Of a DNA stretch of 64,000 nt, positions 34,227-42,050 are shown piece by piece. This stretch comes from Myxococcales bacterium. GTDB taxonomy: Bacteria > Myxococcota > Polyangia > Nannocystales > Nannocystaceae. The notes beneath the pieces are model-generated. The model searched no databases and was not told where the DNA came from. It saw only the letters and a list, made by a program, of their open reading frames with translations. The first letter of the stretch is position 1. Each line of letters opens with the position of its first letter. The stretch covers positions 124,001-188,000 of the forward strand of contig JAEUJW010000066.1 in NCBI GenBank assembly GCA_016793465.1, in the 5' to 3' direction. The translations under genes and the position numbers were made by a program.

Positions 34227-35009
34227 ATGCCCCGCGTCCCGCACGGCCCTCCCGGCCAGCGCCAGCCCGCCCCGCCGCGCTCCGTCGCGGCCCCCGGCCT
34301 GCGCTCCCCGGGGTTCTTCTCCGCCGCTCCGGGCGTCCTCGCCGTCGCGCTCGCGCTCCTCGCCGTGGCCGGCTGCCAGCGGAAGATCGGCGCCGCCTGC
34401 CGCGTGAGCACCGACTGCAGCATCCGCGGCGACCGCGTCTGCGACCTCAGCCACCTGGTCGACGGCGACGGCAACTACGACCCCAAGGGCAAGGGCGAGT
34501 GCACCATCGACGGCTGCAACACCACCACCTGCCCGCGCGAGGGCGAGTGCGTGCAGGTCTACGGCGCCGAGTTCCTCAGCGTGGCCTGCGACCCCGAGCT
34601 CGAAGATCGCCCCCACCCCTACAACGACGAGCTGCGGGCGCGCTTCGCCGCCTGCCACACCGACCCGCCCAAGCGTTGCACCGACCCCGAGCTCGAGCCC
34701 GGCGACCCCGGCTGCGAGCTCGACTTCGCCGCCGACCAGTCGATCGCCTGCAACGACTGCCAGGCCTCCGAGATCTGCCTCCCCGAGGGCCTCTGCGCCG
34801 ACGTGCTGTCCGCCCGCACCAGCTGCCGCAAGCGCTGCCGCACCGACCGCAAGTGCCGTGACGGCTACGAGTGCCGCTCGACCGGCAGCAACGGCGTGTA
34901 CCCCGTCTCGAGCCCCGAACACCCGTTCGGCGCCGAGGACGTCTCGATCTGCATGCCCATCCGCCGCGGCCCCGACGAGAGCGACGACCCGGAAGTCGTC
35001 GAAGAGTAG
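34227..35009 (+). CDS. Cys-rich lipoprotein
   Basis: 260 residues. A long N-terminal region ends in a lipobox (LLAVAGC, about residue 50). The mature part has some 22 cysteines in short EGF-like or Dickkopf-like spacings (IGAACRVSTDC, CNDCQASEICLPEGLC, SCRKRCRTDRKCRDGYEC), typical of myxobacterial surface proteins. The ATG at 34227 lies 10 nt after TATGCT (34211-34216); an in-frame ATG at 34212 overlaps that hexamer and is less likely. Function unknown. Confidence 0.8.
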   Translation: MPRVPHGPPGQRQPAPPRSVAAPGLRSPGFFSAAPGVLAVALALLAVAGCQRKIGAACRVSTDCSIRGDRVCDLSHLVDGDGNYDPKGKGECTIDGCNTTTCPREGECVQVYGAEFLSVACDPELEDRPHPYNDELRARFAACHTDPPKRCTDPELEPGDPGCELDFAADQSIACNDCQASEICLPEGLCADVLSARTSCRKRCRTDRKCRDGYECRSTGSNGVYPVSSPEHPFGAEDVSICMPIRRGPDESDDPEVVEE

Positions 35010-35023
35010 GCGAGGCGCAGGCG

Positions 35024-35070
35024 GGGTGGCCAACGGGCGGACCGGGTGGCCAACGGGTCGGCCACCTGGC
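35024..35070. repeat. Tandem GGGTGGCCAACGGG repeats after the Cys-rich lipoprotein
   Basis: Two direct copies (about 35024-35037 and 35044-35057), followed by a partial inverted copy (CGGCCACCTGGCC). They can fold into hairpins and share GGTGGCCAAC with the repeats at 28715-28855. Confidence 0.5.
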
Positions 35071-35113
35071 CCTTCGACCACCTCGTAAATCCTTGAAATT
35101 GCACGCGCCGCTC

Positions 35114-35130
35114 GTGGTGCCCGGCTTGCT
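35114..35130 (+). promoter_or_regulatory. Candidate sigma54 promoter of the ComEA-like gene
   Basis: GTGGTGCCCGGCTTGCT has the sigma54 hallmark: GG (35116-35117) and GC (35128-35129) separated by 10 nt, with TTGC at the downstream half. The start codon lies 43 nt further on, after a GAGGAGA ribosome binding site. Confidence 0.45.
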
Positions 35131-35172
35131 CATGGGGAGGCATCGGCCAACGCGCCGAGGAGACCAAAGACC

Positions 35173-35511
35173 ATGTTCAAGTCCATCGTTCACCTGTTCG
35201 CCGGCGCCGCCGCGGCCGCCGTCCTGTTCACCGCGAGCCCCGCGTTCGCCGCCCCCCAGCTCGAGGGCCAGATCAACATCAACACCGCGACCCAGGAGCA
35301 GCTCGAGCTGCTCCCGGGGGTCGGTCCGGCCATGGCCAAGAAGATCGTCGACTACCGCGCCGCCAAGCCGTTCAGCGAGCCCCTGCAGATCGTCCGCATC
35401 AAGGGCATCGGCCGCAAGACCTTCGACCGCATGAAGACCATGCTGACCGTCAAGGGTGAGACCACCCTCCGCGAGGTCGGCAAGGACGAGCTCGACGCCA
35501 AGGCCAAGTAG
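35173..35511 (+). CDS. ComEA-like helix-hairpin-helix protein with signal peptide
   Basis: 112 residues. Sec signal ending SPAFA, then a helix-hairpin-helix DNA-binding domain (ININTATQEQLELLPGVGPAMAKKIVDYR, with a second hairpin IKGIGRKTFDRMKTML). ComEA binds incoming double-stranded DNA in the periplasm during natural transformation; short secreted relatives of unknown role are also common. A strong GAGGAG ribosome binding site precedes the ATG. No other competence gene lies nearby. Confidence 0.87.
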   Translation: MFKSIVHLFAGAAAAAVLFTASPAFAAPQLEGQININTATQEQLELLPGVGPAMAKKIVDYRAAKPFSEPLQIVRIKGIGRKTFDRMKTMLTVKGETTLREVGKDELDAKAK

Positions 35512-35743
35512 CCCCGCGCCGCATCGGGCAGCAGCCCCGATCGCGAGGCGCAGGACGACGGGCCACGCCCGGCCCGCGTCGAGCCGCGAGGCTCCCCGCG
35601 GCACCACGAGCTCGAACCCCGCAGATCCATGTGTGCGGAGCGCGTGCATCACGAGCGCACACGCGTGTCCGCGACACCGGCCCCGCGCACCCGGGGCCGT
35701 CTGCGACGAGCTCGTGGCCCGCGAGCCACGGACGGCCCGCCCC

Positions 35744-35805
35744 GCGGGCGGTCAGGCGGTGCTCCTTCCACCGCGCTGACCGCCCGCGCCGAGCGGACTT
35801 TTTTA
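35744..35805 (+). terminator. Long hairpin with T-run in a gene-free stretch
   Basis: The stem GCGGGCGGTCAG (35744-35755) pairs with CTGACCGCCCGC (35776-35787) and continues inward GCGGTG/CACCGC, giving about 18 bp with one bulge. TTTTTT follows 11 nt later. The region 35512-35929 has no convincing gene but is rich in GC hairpins; this one may terminate the ComEA-like transcript or belong to a structured RNA. Confidence 0.5.
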
Positions 35806-35929
35806 ATCTTTTTCACCTCCCGCGACCCAGCCGACGTGCCCGCAGAAGCACGCCCGCGCGTCCCCTCGCGCCGACGAGGCCCGGCGCGGCGGTGTCGACT
35901 TTCGCCACGGGCTGCTAGGTTTGCCCGAC

Positions 35930-36925
35930 ATGCGCGCGCGCCTCCTGACCTGCATCGCCTGGCTGGCCCTCGTCACCGCCGTCCCGGCCTGCGCCGGCCG
36001 CATCGACCCGCCCTACGCCGCCGGCAAGGCCCCGCCCGCCGCCGAGCTGCTCACGCTCGTCGCCCCGCGGATCTCCGCCATCCAGGTCCCGTCCGCCAAG
36101 GTCCGCATCGGCCGCGCCCCCGCCGGCAACCTCATGCTCCTGGCCCAAAAGCCAGGTCGATTCTCCGGCCAGGTCCAGCTCGCCGGCCGCGAGCTCATCT
36201 CCCTCGCCTTCCACGAGCAGGGCTACACCCTGCGCAACGTCGCCGCCGACGGCCTCGACCTCGGCTTCTACAGCGGCCCCCCCGCCGACTGCGCGATCCG
36301 CCGCCTGATCGGCGTGCCCTTCGCCAAGGAGGAGCTGATCGCCCTCCTCCTCGGCGGCGCCCCGCAGATCTCCCGGCCCTTCGAGGTCGTCGACCAGCGC
36401 TGGGACCGCAAGCTCGGCCACGAGGTCCTCCGCCTGCGCAACGCCACCGACGAGCAGGAGCTCCGCTTCGCCTTCACAGCCGGCGACTGGTGGGTCGCCG
36501 GCAGCACGCTCTGGCACAAGTCCGCCTCCGGCGAGCTCGAGCGCCTGTGGACCATCCTCCACGAGGACCTGCGCCCCGTCGACAACACCATCCTCCCCGC
36601 CCGCACCCGCATCTCCCGCCCGAGCGGCCGCCGCGAGGAGCGCGTCACGATCACCTACTCGACGCAGCTGCCCAACCCCGACCTCGGCGACAGCGAGATC
36701 GCCGAGTCCGACGAAGGCGGCTGGGAGGACGAGGACACCGCCTCCGCCCCCGCACCCGGCGACGACGACGGCGGCTGGGAGGACGGCGAGGCCCCGCCCG
36801 CCGCTCCGCCCGGAGGCACCGCACCCGCCCCCGCCAAGCCCGCGGGTCCGCCAAAAATCCCCCCGCAGTTCACCCTCGACAGCGCCGGCCTGCCGCCCCG
36901 CGGCGACCTCTGCCGCAACGGCTGA
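35930..36925 (+). CDS. DUF4292-like lipoprotein
   Basis: 331 residues. Lipoprotein signal ending VPAC. Residues about 40-235 resemble the DUF4292/LolB-like half barrel (SAKVRIGRAPAGNLMLLAQKPGRFSGQVQLAGRE, LRNVAADGLDLGFYSG). The C-terminal quarter is acidic and Pro-rich with two GGWED units. TAGGTT lies 8 nt before the ATG with no ribosome binding site. It may carry lipid-linked cargo to the outer membrane. Its stop codon abuts that of the convergent peptidase E gene. Confidence 0.72.
   Translation: MRARLLTCIAWLALVTAVPACAGRIDPPYAAGKAPPAAELLTLVAPRISAIQVPSAKVRIGRAPAGNLMLLAQKPGRFSGQVQLAGRELISLAFHEQGYTLRNVAADGLDLGFYSGPPADCAIRRLIGVPFAKEELIALLLGGAPQISRPFEVVDQRWDRKLGHEVLRLRNATDEQELRFAFTAGDWWVAGSTLWHKSASGELERLWTILHEDLRPVDNTILPARTRISRPSGRREERVTITYSTQLPNPDLGDSEIAESDEGGWEDEDTASAPAPGDDDGGWEDGEAPPAAPPGGTAPAPAKPAGPPKIPPQFTLDSAGLPPRGDLCRNG
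36139..36156. repeat. Related palindrome CCTGG-N8-CCAGG inside the DUF4292-like gene
   Basis: CCTGGCCCAAAAGCCAGG. It shares the CCCAAAAG centre with the copy at about 14701-14721 in yhaN. Confidence 0.4.
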
Positions 36926-37648
36926 TCACTCGCTCTCGGCCGGCCGCCAGCGCAGCAGCTCGCTGAGGTCGGCCCCGGTCGCCAGCTCCTCCGCCGCGGC
37001 CCCGCGGCGAAACAGCCGGGCCCCGCCGGTCCCGCGCAGCGTCAGCGCCTCGCCCTCGCGCCGCAGCATCGCCGGCTCGCGCAGCCCGACCACGGGAGCC
37101 TCGTGCTCCTCGTGAAACTCTCGGATCCGCGTCTCCCGCGTCTCGCCCTTGTGCGTCGAGTGGGGGTCCGCGTCGAGGTAGTGCGGGTTGATATTAAAAG
37201 GGACCAACCCGAGCGCCGCGAACGTCGGCGGGTAGACGATCGGCATGTCGTTGGTCGTCTCGATCGACCGCGTCGCCAGGTTGGTCCCCGCGCTCGAGCC
37301 GACGTACGGCATCCCCTCGGCCACGCGCATGCCCACCACCGTCATCAGCCCGAGCCTGCACATCGCGGTCAACAACCTGAACGTGTTGCCGCCGCCGATG
37401 AACAGCGCCTCCGCGTCACCGATCGCCCCCACCGGGTCGCGGGTCGCGTGCAGCGAGTCGACCGCCAGCCCGAGCCCCGCCAGCCGCTCGCGCACCCTGG
37501 CCGCGTAGCCCTGGTGGTCCGCCAGCGCGAACGGCACGAACAGCACCCGCTCGACCCCACTCAAAAAGTCCCGCAGCTCGCCCTCGGCGTGGTCGAGATA
37601 ATTGAAGCCGTGCACGTTGGAGCTGCTGATCAGGAGGAGCCGGGACAT
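36926..37648 (-). CDS. pepE: Dipeptidase E (alpha-aspartyl dipeptidase, S51)
   Basis: 240 residues. It hydrolyses Asp-X dipeptides. The nucleophile elbow GSSAGTN (PYVGSSAGTNLATRS) and the following INPHYLDADP block match the family, as do MSRLLLISSSN and GGGNTFRLL at the N-terminal side. Length is close to the E. coli enzyme (229). TATGCT lies 8 nt before the ATG with no ribosome binding site. Confidence 0.93.
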   Translation of the reverse strand: MSRLLLISSSNVHGFNYLDHAEGELRDFLSGVERVLFVPFALADHQGYAARVRERLAGLGLAVDSLHATRDPVGAIGDAEALFIGGGNTFRLLTAMCRLGLMTVVGMRVAEGMPYVGSSAGTNLATRSIETTNDMPIVYPPTFAALGLVPFNINPHYLDADPHSTHKGETRETRIREFHEEHEAPVVGLREPAMLRREGEALTLRGTGGARLFRRGAAAEELATGADLSELLRWRPAESE

Positions 37649-37751
37649 CGCGCGCGAGCATACCCCCGCGCTCCCCAGGGCGCGCGCTTCCCACCCCGGG
37701 ATCTGCCCGACCCTCTTGCCCCGGACGCCCGCGCGTGGAACCCTCCGCGCC

Positions 37752-38147
37752 ATGGCCGAGCCCGAGTGGCCCTACGAGGTCGAGCCGTTTCGCTGCCACC
37801 GCTGCGGCAACTGCTGCCGCGGCGACGGCTTCGTGCACATGACCGAGGACGACCTCGCCCGCGCCGCCGCCCACCTCGGGCAGACGCGCGGCGAGTTCCT
37901 CGCGAACTACTGCGAGGTGCGCCCCGACGGCACGGTCCACCTGCTCGACCAGGCCGACCCGCTGCGCTCGTGCATCTTCCTGACGCCCGACAACCTCTGC
38001 GAGATCCACCACGCCAAGCCCGCCCAGTGCGAGGGCTTCCCCTTGAAGTGGCGCCCGCCCGACGTGCTCGACCTGTGCGCCGCCATGCGCCACGCCGCCG
38101 GTCTGCCGCCGCCGACGCGTCGTACGATCAGCAGCCGCAGCGGCTAG
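37752..38147 (+). CDS. YkgJ-family putative zinc/iron-binding protein
   Basis: 131 residues. The N-terminal signature FRCHRCGNCCRGDG and later Cys residues (CIFLTPDNLCEIHHAKPAQCEGFP) define the YkgJ/UPF0153 family, thought to bind zinc or an iron-sulfur cluster. The role of the family is unknown. The start was chosen at the ATG a few residues before the signature. Confidence 0.88.
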   Translation: MAEPEWPYEVEPFRCHRCGNCCRGDGFVHMTEDDLARAAAHLGQTRGEFLANYCEVRPDGTVHLLDQADPLRSCIFLTPDNLCEIHHAKPAQCEGFPLKWRPPDVLDLCAAMRHAAGLPPPTRRTISSRSG

Positions 38148-38148
38148 C

Positions 38149-38616
38149 TCAGCCCATGCTGTACGTGTAGGCCAGCGTCATCGGCTGGCCGTCGCGCGTC
38201 TTCGGGAACTTCCAGGTCTTGGCCTTCTCGAGCACGCAGGCGTTGAGCCCGTCGTCCTTGATCGTGCTGCCCGGGTCGGCCTTCACCTCGGTGATCACCC
38301 CGTCGCCGCCGACCGTGAAGTCGAGCGCCAGCTTGCCCGCGAGGTCCGCCTTGGCCTCCTTGGCCTTGTTGTAACACTCGCTCACGTCGCCGCTCTTGTC
38401 CTGCAGCGTCTCCTCGAACACGTCGACGGTCAGGAACTCCGGCTCCGACGGCTCGTCCCCGCCGCCGCCACCACCGTCGCCACCGCCACCGCCGTCGGCC
38501 ACGTCCCCGCCACCTCCGTCCTCGGGGGGCTTGCTGCCGTCGCCCTCCTTCTTGCAAGCGGACAGGGCCAGCGCGCCAGCCAGGGCGATGAGCAGGGACC
38601 GCGACGTCAGAGACAT
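38149..38616 (-). CDS. Lipoprotein with AgmX/TonB-like C-terminal domain
   Basis: 155 residues. Lipobox LSAC, a Gly/Asp-rich linker (about residues 33-56), then a domain with Cys pairs (VSECYNKAKEAKADLAGKLALDFTVGGDG, GLNACVLEKAKTWKFP). It matches the C-terminal domain of AgmX/PglI-type gliding proteins, which is distantly TonB-like. TATAAA lies 8 nt before the ATG. It is divergent from the retron-like operon and shares its promoter region. Confidence 0.82.
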   Translation of the reverse strand: MSLTSRSLLIALAGALALSACKKEGDGSKPPEDGGGGDVADGGGGGDGGGGGGDEPSEPEFLTVDVFEETLQDKSGDVSECYNKAKEAKADLAGKLALDFTVGGDGVITEVKADPGSTIKDDGLNACVLEKAKTWKFPKTRDGQPMTLAYTYSMG

Positions 38617-38659
38617 GACCGCGGTTTATATCACGGCACCCCGCCGGTCTCGGCCCTCC

Positions 38660-38688
38660 TTGCAGATGCACCCGCGAGCATCCGTAAT
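38660..38688 (+). promoter_or_regulatory. Candidate promoter of the retron-like operon
   Basis: TTGCAG (38660-38665) and CGTAAT (38683-38688) are 17 nt apart. Transcription would start near 38695 and give a leader of about 98 nt before the first gene. Confidence 0.35.
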
Positions 38689-38694
38689 AAGCCC

Positions 38695-38792
38695 GCGCTG
38701 CGCGCTCGCGAACATGGGGCCCCACGTCCGCGGTTGAATCGGTGCACGGGCCTGGGGCATGCTCCCCGCTCGTCCTCCATGGGGAGCAAGCG
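38695..38792 (+). promoter_or_regulatory. Structured leader with ribosome binding site inside a hairpin
   Basis: TGCTCCCC (38760-38767) pairs with GGGGAGCA (38781-38788), an 8-bp stem whose 3' arm contains the GGGGAG ribosome binding site of the first gene (ATG at 38793). CTGGGG at 38752-38757 can pair with the same CTCCCC, so two folds compete. A further inverted pair, CGCGAGC (38673-38679) and GCTCGCG (38704-38710), overlaps the promoter. This is the only sizeable non-coding space attached to the operon. Confidence 0.5.
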
Positions 38793-41700
38793 ATGGGCCT
38801 TGAACTCAGCCTCGATGACATCCGCCGCGCCTGGGACAGCCGGGATCCCGACCTGGCCAGCCTGATCGTCGGCGTGGCCGCGGCCCCGGATCCGCGCCCG
38901 GCGCAGCCGCCCCGCGAGGGCGCACTCAGCTACGCCGGCTTCACCGCCCAGCTGGGCAACTACAAGTACAAGCGCGACGCCCCGCAGGCCCGCGCCCGCT
39001 ACCGCATCGACACCATGCGCGCGCTCGAGGCCCCGAACGCCGAGGTGCCGCTCCCGCCGCGCCTGCAGCTGCACTCGGTGCTGCTCGACCTGTGGCGTAA
39101 AGACGGCGCCTACGAGCGCGCCGCCCTGCTCGAGGTGATCCGCAAGATCCCGCTGTGCTGGGGCCCGTGGCGCGGCCTCAAGCAAATTTTTAAAGAGGCC
39201 GAGGCCCGCGGCGACAACGAGGTGCTCGGCGCCCTCGCGGCCCGCTTCGACGCCGCCTACGCCACCAAGGCCGGCAACTATAAAGAGATCTCGCGGCGCA
39301 CCATGGGCTACCTCGTGCGCCGCGCCTGGCGTTACCTCCGGCGCATCGGCCAGAGCCTGCCGCCCGCCTACGTCGACGCCGCCATCGACTTCCTGCGCGC
39401 CTACGCCGACGACACCTCGTTCGAGCGCACCTGGGTCTTCAATCACATCCTCCACCACGAGACCAAGAAGTACACGCGCCGCAACTTCCGGGTCGTGCGC
39501 AGCAAGGACGGCGCGCTGACCGAGCGGGCCTTCGGCGAGCTGTGGCGCCGCACCCCGCGGCCGGTGCTCGGCCTGCTCGAGCGCGCCAGCTCGGAGCAGG
39601 TCCGCACCTTCGCCGTGAAGGCCCTGAAGACCGACTTCCGCGCCAGCCTGCGCGAGGTCGAGGCCCCGTGGGTCGCGCGCCTGATCGCCGTCGACTCCGC
39701 GACCGTCGACGACTTCGTGGTCTGGCTGCTGCAGAACGTCCCGAAGTTCGAACAGGGCCGCTTCCGCGAGCTCGGCCTGCACGTGCCGGTGCTGCGCCTG
39801 CTCGACTCGAAGGGCGGCGAGGCCGTCAAGTACGCCGCGGCCTACGCCCGCACGCACGCCCGCGACCTCGAGCTCGACCGCCTGCTGCGCCTGGCCAACA
39901 GCCGCTCCGACGAGGTGCGCAAGCTGGCCTTCGACCTGCTCGGCGACCGCGACCCCCGCAAGGACGTCGGCCTCGACGCCTGGGGTCAGCTGCTCGGCAC
40001 CCAGTACGCCCACGACCTCGCCGCCAGCGCCCTGCGAAAGCACTTCAGCGCCCGCGAGCTCACCCCCGAGTGGTTCAAGGAGCGCCTGCTCGGCGACCGC
40101 AAGGTTTTTGATTTTGCCAGCGACCTCCTCACCAAGGTGCACACCCACAAGTCGCTCGGCGCCGCGTTCTTCCGCGACCTGCTCGACGACCCGCGGATCA
40201 CCACACAGGCCACCAACTTCGCCCTCGAGGCCCTGACCCGCTTCCAGGGCGAGGACTTCGGCCGCGACTTCCTGGCCCGCATGATCCTCCACCCCCACGC
40301 CCGCGAGACCATTCTTAAATGGATCGCCGAGGAGCGGATCAAGGCCGAGGACCTCGGCGCCCCATTCTGGCGCGCCGTCGCCTTCCAGGCCACCTGGGAC
40401 AGCGACCCATTTATTAAGGAGCTGATCCACTCCGGCAGGCCGTGGGCCCGCGACCTGAAGTTCGACGAGAACCTCGCCAAGTCGGCGCTCGGCTTCCTCA
40501 GCGACGTGCGCCGCTTCTCGCCCGGCGACCTCGGCTTCGACTGGCTCATGCAGCTCGCGCTGCGCAGCGAGCCGCACTACCACGAGTTCGCCCTCGAATA
40601 CATGACCAAGGCCCTGCTCCCGGCGGATTTCGCGCCGAAGCAGGCCATACAGCAGAAGGCCGCTCCGGCCGCCGCCAAGAAGATCGACCTCGGCGGCAAA
40701 AGCTTCCTGTTCACCGGCAAGCTCGCGACCATGGTGCGCGACGAGGCCGAGGCCAAGGTCACCGGCGCGGGCGGCAAGAACGCCAGCAGCGTGACCGCCA
40801 AGCTCGACTACCTCGTGATCGGCGACGACGGCTCGCCGCTGTACGGCCAGGGCCGCAAGGGCAGCAAGCAGGTCGCCGCCGAGAAGCTGGTCGAGAAGGG
40901 CGCCGGCATCAAGGTCATCAGCGAGACCGCCTTCTTGCAGATGCTGGCCGGCGAGCAGCGCGAGTTCACGGCCGACGCCGTGGGCGCCGGCTGCGACCGC
41001 CTGTGGGAGATGGCCACCGGCCCCGGCCCCGCCGACGCGCCGCAGGCGAACTTCGCCCGCCACTACATCCGTCGCCACCACCCCGACATCAGCCTCGCGC
41101 TCACCGACCGCCCGGTCGACCCCGGCGCGGAGATCCCCGCCAGCTACCTGACGTGGGCCAGAGTGAGACCGCTGCTCGTCGACGCCCGCAGCACCGTGCG
41201 TCAGTTCGGCCTCGAGCTGGCCCGCTGGGAGCTCGCGCGCTGGGCCCCGCCGATCGCCGACATCGTCGAGGTCACCGAGGCGCCGTACCCCGAGGTCCGC
41301 GAGTTCTTCGCCAGGGGTCTGCTCGCCGACGAGTCGGTCGAGCACAAGCGCTACCGCATCGACCCCGGCACGCTGACCGCCACCGCCGTGTACGGCTTCT
41401 GCGAGAGCCTCGTGCCCGAGACGCGCGCGCTCGGCATGCAGCTGATCCACCGCTACCCCAAGCTGGCGATCCCCGAGGAGCTGTTCCGCCTGAGCGAGAG
41501 CCCCGATCGTCAGGTGACTGCCTTCGTGGTGAGAACGATCTGGTCGCTGTACCGGGACCGCGGCATCACTCTCACGTGGAAGCCGACCCCGCGCCCCGAG
41601 CCCAAGCAGACCGGCAAGGCCAAGCCGAGCGCCAGGCCCGACACCATCATTAAAGGTCCGCCCGCCGAGGGCTCCGGCCCGCCCGCGCGGCCAGGCAAGC

Positions 41701-42050
41701 TGCCGGCCAGCCACGAGGCCCTGCAGGCGTTCATGCGCCGCATGCTGTTCTCGATCCCGCCGGCCAAGCTGCCGAGCGAGGCCAAGACCTCGGACGCCGA
41801 CGCCAACAAGCAGGACGACGAGCCGAAGAAGCGCCGGGCCAGGCCGTTGCCCGCGCGCAAGGCCAAGCTCTCGCTGATCGAGGCGATGCGCGACCTCGCC
41901 GTGCGCGAGCGGGCCTTCGCCGACCTGGCCGCCCCGCTGCTCCGCGAGTTCATGGGCTCGCGCGGCGCCAGCGAGCGCGCCGCCTGCATGGTCGCGCTGG
42001 TCCGCATCGGCGCGGCCCACCCCGACCTCAAAGTTCTGGAGGCTGCCTGA
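38793..42050 (+). CDS. HEAT-like repeat protein with internal BRCT domain (retron-linked operon, gene 1)
   Basis: 1085 residues, no enzyme motif seen. Most of the chain is alpha-helical in HEAT/ARM-like pairs (for example LLRLANSRSDEVRKLAFDLLGD). At about residues 631-720 a DNA-ligase-type BRCT domain is inserted (GGKSFLFTGKLATMVRDEAE, GGKNASSVTAKLDYLVIGDD, VISETAFLQML). BRCT domains bind DNA ends, nicks or phosphopeptides. A charged linker (about 955-1030) precedes a last helical block. Translation starts at the ATG after GGGGAG; a longer frame starts at 38742. The stop overlaps the next start by 1 nt (TGATG). Together with the next three genes it is likely the effector or scaffold part of an RT-centred system. 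Confidence 0.85.
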   Translation: MGLELSLDDIRRAWDSRDPDLASLIVGVAAAPDPRPAQPPREGALSYAGFTAQLGNYKYKRDAPQARARYRIDTMRALEAPNAEVPLPPRLQLHSVLLDLWRKDGAYERAALLEVIRKIPLCWGPWRGLKQIFKEAEARGDNEVLGALAARFDAAYATKAGNYKEISRRTMGYLVRRAWRYLRRIGQSLPPAYVDAAIDFLRAYADDTSFERTWVFNHILHHETKKYTRRNFRVVRSKDGALTERAFGELWRRTPRPVLGLLERASSEQVRTFAVKALKTDFRASLREVEAPWVARLIAVDSATVDDFVVWLLQNVPKFEQGRFRELGLHVPVLRLLDSKGGEAVKYAAAYARTHARDLELDRLLRLANSRSDEVRKLAFDLLGDRDPRKDVGLDAWGQLLGTQYAHDLAASALRKHFSARELTPEWFKERLLGDRKVFDFASDLLTKVHTHKSLGAAFFRDLLDDPRITTQATNFALEALTRFQGEDFGRDFLARMILHPHARETILKWIAEERIKAEDLGAPFWRAVAFQATWDSDPFIKELIHSGRPWARDLKFDENLAKSALGFLSDVRRFSPGDLGFDWLMQLALRSEPHYHEFALEYMTKALLPADFAPKQAIQQKAAPAAAKKIDLGGKSFLFTGKLATMVRDEAEAKVTGAGGKNASSVTAKLDYLVIGDDGSPLYGQGRKGSKQVAAEKLVEKGAGIKVISETAFLQMLAGEQREFTADAVGAGCDRLWEMATGPGPADAPQANFARHYIRRHHPDISLALTDRPVDPGAEIPASYLTWARVRPLLVDARSTVRQFGLELARWELARWAPPIADIVEVTEAPYPEVREFFARGLLADESVEHKRYRIDPGTLTATAVYGFCESLVPETRALGMQLIHRYPKLAIPEELFRLSESPDRQVTAFVVRTIWSLYRDRGITLTWKPTPRPEPKQTGKAKPSARPDTIIKGPPAEGSGPPARPGKLPASHEALQAFMRRMLFSIPPAKLPSEAKTSDADANKQDDEPKKRRARPLPARKAKLSLIEAMRDLAVRERAFADLAAPLLREFMGSRGASERAACMVALVRIGAAHPDLKVLEAA

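Noticed and set aside
35744..35787. Long hairpin as the msd of the RT operon
   Set aside because: It is 3 kb and several unrelated genes away, and a T-run follows, which fits a terminator.
38631..42020. Open frame of 1129 codons on the minus strand opposite the HEAT-BRCT gene
   Set aside because: Low-complexity Gly/Val/Ala/Glu composition without motifs. It mirrors codon bias of the real plus-strand gene, as do similar antisense frames at 47761-50985, 52075-54711, 57616-60834 and 29827-32268.
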